DNA of 7,669 nucleotides. Origin: Candidatus Pacearchaeota archaeon CG10_big_fil_rev_8_21_14_0_10_32_14 (GTDB lineage Archaea > Nanobdellota > Nanobdellia > Pacearchaeales > GW2011-AR1). The DNA lies in contig PFCY01000036.1 of NCBI GenBank assembly GCA_002763085.1, positions 1 through 7,669 on the forward strand, read 5' to 3'. The notes beneath the pieces are model-generated. The model worked only from the letters and a program-made list of their open reading frames with translations, searched no databases and was not told the origin of the DNA. Shown in pieces: positions 6,232 through 7,669 of this stretch. Both the position numbers and the translations under genes were made by a program. Each line of letters starts with the position of its first letter. Position 1 is the stretch's first letter.

Positions 6232-6426
6232 ATGGAAAACGAAAAAGTCCCCTTTACAACGAGATCAAAATCTTTTTTTATTCAATGTAAAAGAGTTTGG
6301 CACATTTTGAGAAAACCGTCTAAAAAAGAATTTGAGACAACCGCTAAAATATCTGCAATCGGAATCTTGGTGATCGGTGCTATAGGTTTTTTGATAGCTA
6401 TAATTATGAGTTATATTATAAAATAA
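6232..6426 (+). CDS. secE: Preprotein translocase subunit SecE (Sec61 gamma)
   Basis: This is an essential small subunit of the SecYEG/Sec61 channel that clamps SecY in the membrane. The protein is 64 aa, typical for archaea. An amphipathic helix (about 11-35) contains the conserved RVWHILRKPSKKEF (21-34), followed by a single membrane span (about 42-62, ISAIGILVIGAIGFLIAIIM). The neighbourhood after ftsZ supports the call, since archaeal ftsZ and secE are frequent neighbours. The usual next gene, nusG/spt5, is absent; a convergent vWA gene ends 12 nt downstream. Confidence 0.95.
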   Translation: MENEKVPFTTRSKSFFIQCKRVWHILRKPSKKEFETTAKISAIGILVIGAIGFLIAIIMSYIIK

Positions 6427-6438
6427 GTGAATATCAAT

Positions 6439-6870
6439 CTATTCTATCTTTTCAAGAATTAATTCCGCATTCTCTTTTAAGACTCTGGATAATTCTGAAC
6501 CATCTTTTGCTTCATACACTACTGCTCCATCATTTTTTAATCTGTTAAAATATTCTGGATCCGTATTAAATGCAATTATGTACAAATTTGTTTTAGAATC
6601 ACCGTAGCTTTCATTAGTTTTGATGATAGATTGAAATATCCCTTGAGGACTCTCTCCTATATTATTCATTCCGTCGGTTAATAATACAATACTTTTATCC
6701 ACATACCCTGTTTTATCAATTTCTCTTTCAGCATATGCTAAAGAAACACCATGAGGAGTATTTGAATTAGCTTCAAGGCCATTTACTTTTGATTTTAATA
6801 GATTATAGTTAAAATTTCCAACTGGAACAGCGCATTTTACATCATTTCCGGAAAAATAAAACAAACCCAC
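6439..6870 (-). CDS. C-terminal part of the interrupted vWA protein (downstream of the TAG)
   Basis: This part contains GLFYFSGNDVKCAVPVG, the MIDAS threonine in NTPHGVSLAYA, and IVLLTDGMNNIGE, followed by LYIIAFNTDPEYFNRL and VVYEAKDGSELSRVL, the normal end of a vWA fold. A GTG at 6870 could serve as a start, but no TATA box or Shine-Dalgarno sequence precedes it and the domain would lack its first strand and DxSxS. Independent translation is unlikely; it is best read as the second half of the 7173-6439 gene. Confidence 0.5.
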   Translation of the reverse strand: MGLFYFSGNDVKCAVPVGNFNYNLLKSKVNGLEANSNTPHGVSLAYAEREIDKTGYVDKSIVLLTDGMNNIGESPQGIFQSIIKTNESYGDSKTNLYIIAFNTDPEYFNRLKNDGAVVYEAKDGSELSRVLKENAELILEKIE

Positions 6871-6924
6871 TTTTACTTCTTTGTCTTTTTCTGCATATTC
6901 TTTATAATCTTCAAGAATTACTTT

Positions 6925-6927
6925 CTA
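6925..6927 (-). other. In-frame amber codon within the vWA gene
   Basis: TAG (written CTA on the plus strand) falls at codon 83, with the same frame continuing open for 161 further codons. TAG is also the normal final stop of this gene and of the site-2 protease gene, so it is in ordinary use as a terminator here. No stem-loop that would clearly promote read-through stands out by eye. Confidence 0.85.
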
Positions 6928-7173
6928 AGATCTTTTAGCACTATCTATCTTTTTCTCTCTTCCCATCTTCTCATCCATACTTCCAGAAGTATCTATAACA
7001 AATACCACAGCTTTTTTGTTAGTTGTTGGTTGAATTTTAGAAGAAACATCATAAACATTTCTTTGACCCCCTCTTACATCTTTTTCATCAGTTAATCCAA
7101 TAGCACATCCTCCAAGATATAAAGCACTAGCTGTAAGAATTCCAACCAAACTATTTCTAAGTCCTTTTCTCAT
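6925..7173 (-). CDS. N-terminal part of the vWA lipoprotein, ending at the in-frame TAG (82 aa)
   Basis: A hydrophobic leader (about 5-22) ends in LGGC with cysteine 23, a lipobox-like site that suggests a lipid-anchored extracytoplasmic protein. A polar linker (about 24-52) leads to the first vWA strand and DxSxS motif, AVVFVIDTSGSMD (55-67). The product as it stands would stop in helix 1 and could not fold as a vWA domain. The ATG at 7173 is supported by a TATA box 22 nt away. Confidence 0.6.
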   Translation of the reverse strand: MRKGLRNSLVGILTASALYLGGCAIGLTDEKDVRGGQRNVYDVSSKIQPTTNKKAVVFVIDTSGSMDEKMGREKKIDSAKRS

Positions 7174-7194
7174 CCTATCTTCCCTATTAAATTA

Positions 7195-7202
7195 TTTATA
7201 AA
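7195..7202 (-). promoter_or_regulatory. TATA box of the vWA gene
   Basis: Palindromic TTTATAAA ends 22 nt before the ATG at 7173. The promoter therefore still looks intact although the gene is interrupted, which fits a recent mutation or a functional read-through gene. Confidence 0.65.
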
Positions 7203-7280
7203 TTTAATTACCCTCAAACGTTGTAGTTCAAGATTTCCCAGATAAGTTCTTTGTTACCTTAATTGGTCTTTTTAGATAGG

Positions 7281-7288
7281 TTTTTAAG
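7281..7288 (+). promoter_or_regulatory. TATA-like box of the 59-aa ORF
   Basis: TTTTTAAG ends 22 nt before the ATG at 7310. It is weaker than the other boxes, but the spacing is identical. It lies in the 136-nt divergent gap between the vWA gene and this ORF. Confidence 0.45.
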
Positions 7289-7309
7289 TTTTAGAATTAT
7301 CTTGTTTTT

Positions 7310-7489
7310 ATGGCAACTCCAAGTGTGGCGAATTTAAATAGAGCAAGACATAAACAAGGTATGATTTCTAAACAAAATGAAGAAAGTAGAAATCAAAGAC
7401 TTAATGAGATAGAAAATTCTAAACCATTAACAGAAGAAGAACATCAAGAGAGATTAAATAAATTAAAAGAAATTGGTTTAATTAAATAA
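7310..7489 (+). CDS. Hypothetical small charged protein (59 aa)
   Basis: The reading frame ATG-GCA-ACT-CCA runs to TAA at 7487. The protein is highly polar and rich in Asn, Lys, Glu and Gln, with helix-forming stretches (NEESRNQRLNEIEN and EEEHQERLNKLKEIGLIK). There is no membrane segment or Cys motif. I do not recognise it. It has a TATA-like box at the standard distance, and the next ORF begins one base after its stop codon, so the two probably form an operon. Its composition looks somewhat different from the core genes, and it may be accessory. Confidence 0.6.
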   Translation: MATPSVANLNRARHKQGMISKQNEESRNQRLNEIENSKPLTEEEHQERLNKLKEIGLIK

Positions 7490-7490
7490 T

Positions 7491-7669
7491 ATGCCAGAAA
7501 ATACCTTAAAATATGAGTTACCTCTTACGACTTCAACAGGTAGAGCAAGAGTAAAAAGAAGGAAGAATGAATTTGGAGAACCACTAAAAACTGAAGATAA
7601 TCTTTCTAATGAAGATTATATTGAATGGCAGATTTCTTATTTTATGCCTTTTGATACTCTTTGGGATAA
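7491..7669 (+). CDS. Hypothetical protein, partial (runs off the right edge)
   Basis: The ORF starts at ATG in the junction TAATATG, one base after the stop of the preceding ORF, and stays open for 59 codons to the window end; the final TAA-like bases are out of frame. It begins MPENTLKYELPLTTSTGRAR, then a basic stretch VKRRKNEFGEPLK and a more hydrophobic region EWQISYFMPFDTLW. No family is recognised. Tight spacing suggests translational coupling with the 59-aa ORF. Confidence 0.55.
   Translation, partial: MPENTLKYELPLTTSTGRARVKRRKNEFGEPLKTEDNLSNEDYIEWQISYFMPFDTLWD

Larger units (their letters stand above)
6439..7173 (-). pseudogene. vWA-domain lipoprotein gene interrupted by one in-frame TAG
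   Basis: One uninterrupted frame of 245 codons runs from the ATG at 7173 to a TAG at 6439-6441, broken only by TAG at 6925-6927 (codon 83). Both sides belong to one von Willebrand factor A domain. The metal-ion-dependent adhesion site is split across it: DTSGS (61-65) lies before the stop, while threonine 139 (NTPHG) and aspartate 167 (LLTDG) lie after it. Reading through the stop restores a continuous domain: AKRS-stop-KVILEDYKEYA joins helix 1 smoothly. The gene is therefore either a recent nonsense mutant (for instance CAG or AAG to TAG), a stop-codon read-through gene, or a sequence error. The clean frame on both sides argues against long decay. The intact protein would be about 244 aa, anchored outside the membrane. 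It is convergent with secE. Confidence 0.85.

Noticed and set aside
6614..6630. TGATGAT resembling a C box of a C/D guide RNA
   Set aside because: It lies inside the vWA coding region and no matching D box with terminal stem was seen nearby.
1..7669. CRISPR array, tRNA, insertion sequence or integration site
   Set aside because: No regularly spaced repeats, cloverleaf, transposase or flanking direct repeats were seen on either strand by reading.

Overview
The window is archaeal. It carries initiation factor aIF5A with the hypusination loop TGKHGHAK, ribosomal protein eL40, an FKBP26-like prolyl isomerase, an archaeal FtsZ1-type FtsZ and the Sec61-gamma type of SecE. It is AT-rich, and TTTATAAA-like TATA boxes sit at a fixed distance from the start codons. 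The compact layout, low GC, a lipoprotein-like von Willebrand A protein and secreted proteins resembling S8-protease prodomains would suit a DPANN lineage (Woesearchaeales/Pacearchaeales type). That placement is inference; no rRNA is present to settle it.

Layout: (a) Positions 12-1082, minus strand: two neighbouring secreted or anchored paralogs (106 and 237 aa) built only from a small domain resembling the subtilisin/I9 propeptide, one copy in the first and two in the second. (b) Positions 1152-3556, minus strand: a tight operon read aIF5A -> 22-codon mini-ORF -> eL40 -> M50 site-2 protease. The mini-ORF and eL40 are too short for ordinary ORF calling; eL40 is certain. (c) Positions 3607-6426, plus strand: FKBP isomerase, an unrecognised 211-aa protein, FtsZ1 and SecE, each with its own TATA box. 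(d) Positions 6439-7173, minus strand: a vWA-domain lipoprotein gene interrupted by one in-frame TAG. (e) Positions 7310-7669, plus strand: a 59-aa ORF and a closely following ORF that runs off the right edge, both unrecognised.

Regulation: nine first-in-transcript genes have a TATA-like octamer whose promoter-proximal end lies exactly 22 nt from the first base of the start codon. This predicts leaderless mRNAs throughout. aIF5A and the FKBP gene diverge from one palindromic TTTATAAA placed symmetrically between their start codons. Internal operon genes use overlaps and Shine-Dalgarno-like sequences instead.

Functionally, the core genes cover translation elongation (aIF5A, eL40), folding (FKBP), protein export (SecE), division (FtsZ) and membrane proteolysis (site-2 protease). 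The accessory material is the propeptide-like pair, the interrupted vWA gene and the unknown ORFs. I see no tRNA, rRNA, CRISPR array, insertion sequence or phage module.
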